The notes beneath the pieces are model-generated. The model saw only the letters and a list, made by a program, of their open reading frames with translations. It did not search any database and was not told where the DNA came from. Made by a program: the position numbers and the translations under genes. 7,173 nt of DNA from JAHJRJ01 sp037443685 (GTDB lineage: Bacteria; Bacteroidota; Ignavibacteria; UBA10030; BY39): NCBI GenBank assembly GCA_037443685.1, contig JBBINX010000099.1, forward strand, positions 1 through 7,173. The letters run 5' to 3'. Below are positions 7,171-7,173 of this stretch, piece by piece. Positions within the stretch are counted from its first letter, which is position 1, and every line of letters starts with the position of its first letter.

Positions 7171-7173
7171 ATT

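Overview
The window reads as AT-rich bacterial DNA from the FCB group. Ignavibacteria or a related Bacteroidota/Chlorobi-side lineage is my best guess. The main clue is the last gene, whose C-terminus is a type IX secretion (T9SS) sorting domain with the NYPNPFNPTTSIKFQLP signature common in those lineages. The lineage is an inference from protein style, not from a marker gene.

The first two thirds (1-4731, all on the + strand) hold an energy-metabolism cluster. In order these are the 3' end of hdrA (flavin-containing, electron-bifurcating heterodisulfide reductase subunit A), a radical SAM protein of the PflX/COG1313 type, mvhD ([2Fe-2S] linker subunit), mvhG (hydrogenase small subunit) and mvhA (NiFe large subunit, group 3c type). 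mvhD, mvhG and mvhA are packed tightly, with a 12-nt gap, then a 4-nt ATGA overlap, and good Shine-Dalgarno sites. Together HdrA and MvhDGA form the H2-oxidising, flavin-based bifurcating half of an Mvh-Hdr complex. H2 is split at the NiFe site of MvhA, electrons pass through the MvhG clusters and MvhD to the HdrA flavin, and there they are divided between ferredoxin and a second acceptor. HdrB and HdrC, the catalytic heterodisulfide-reducing subunits, are not in the window. They may lie upstream. The physiological acceptor cannot be read from this sequence.

The PflX-like gene sits between hdrA and mvhD, with a 111-nt gap before it and a 49-nt gap after it. Its role in the cluster is unknown. 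A clear intrinsic terminator (4759-4791) closes the hydrogenase operon.

The last third is a separate transcription unit. It has a good sigma70-like promoter candidate (4843-4871), a large secreted T9SS cargo protein (4909-7113) with a signal peptide, an EF-hand-like loop, three carboxypeptidase-regulatory-like beta domains, a probable concanavalin A-like domain and the sorting domain, and then a strong, nearly symmetrical terminator (7134-7170). It shows no functional link to the hydrogenase. I see no RNA genes, CRISPR arrays, insertion sequences or other mobile-element signatures.
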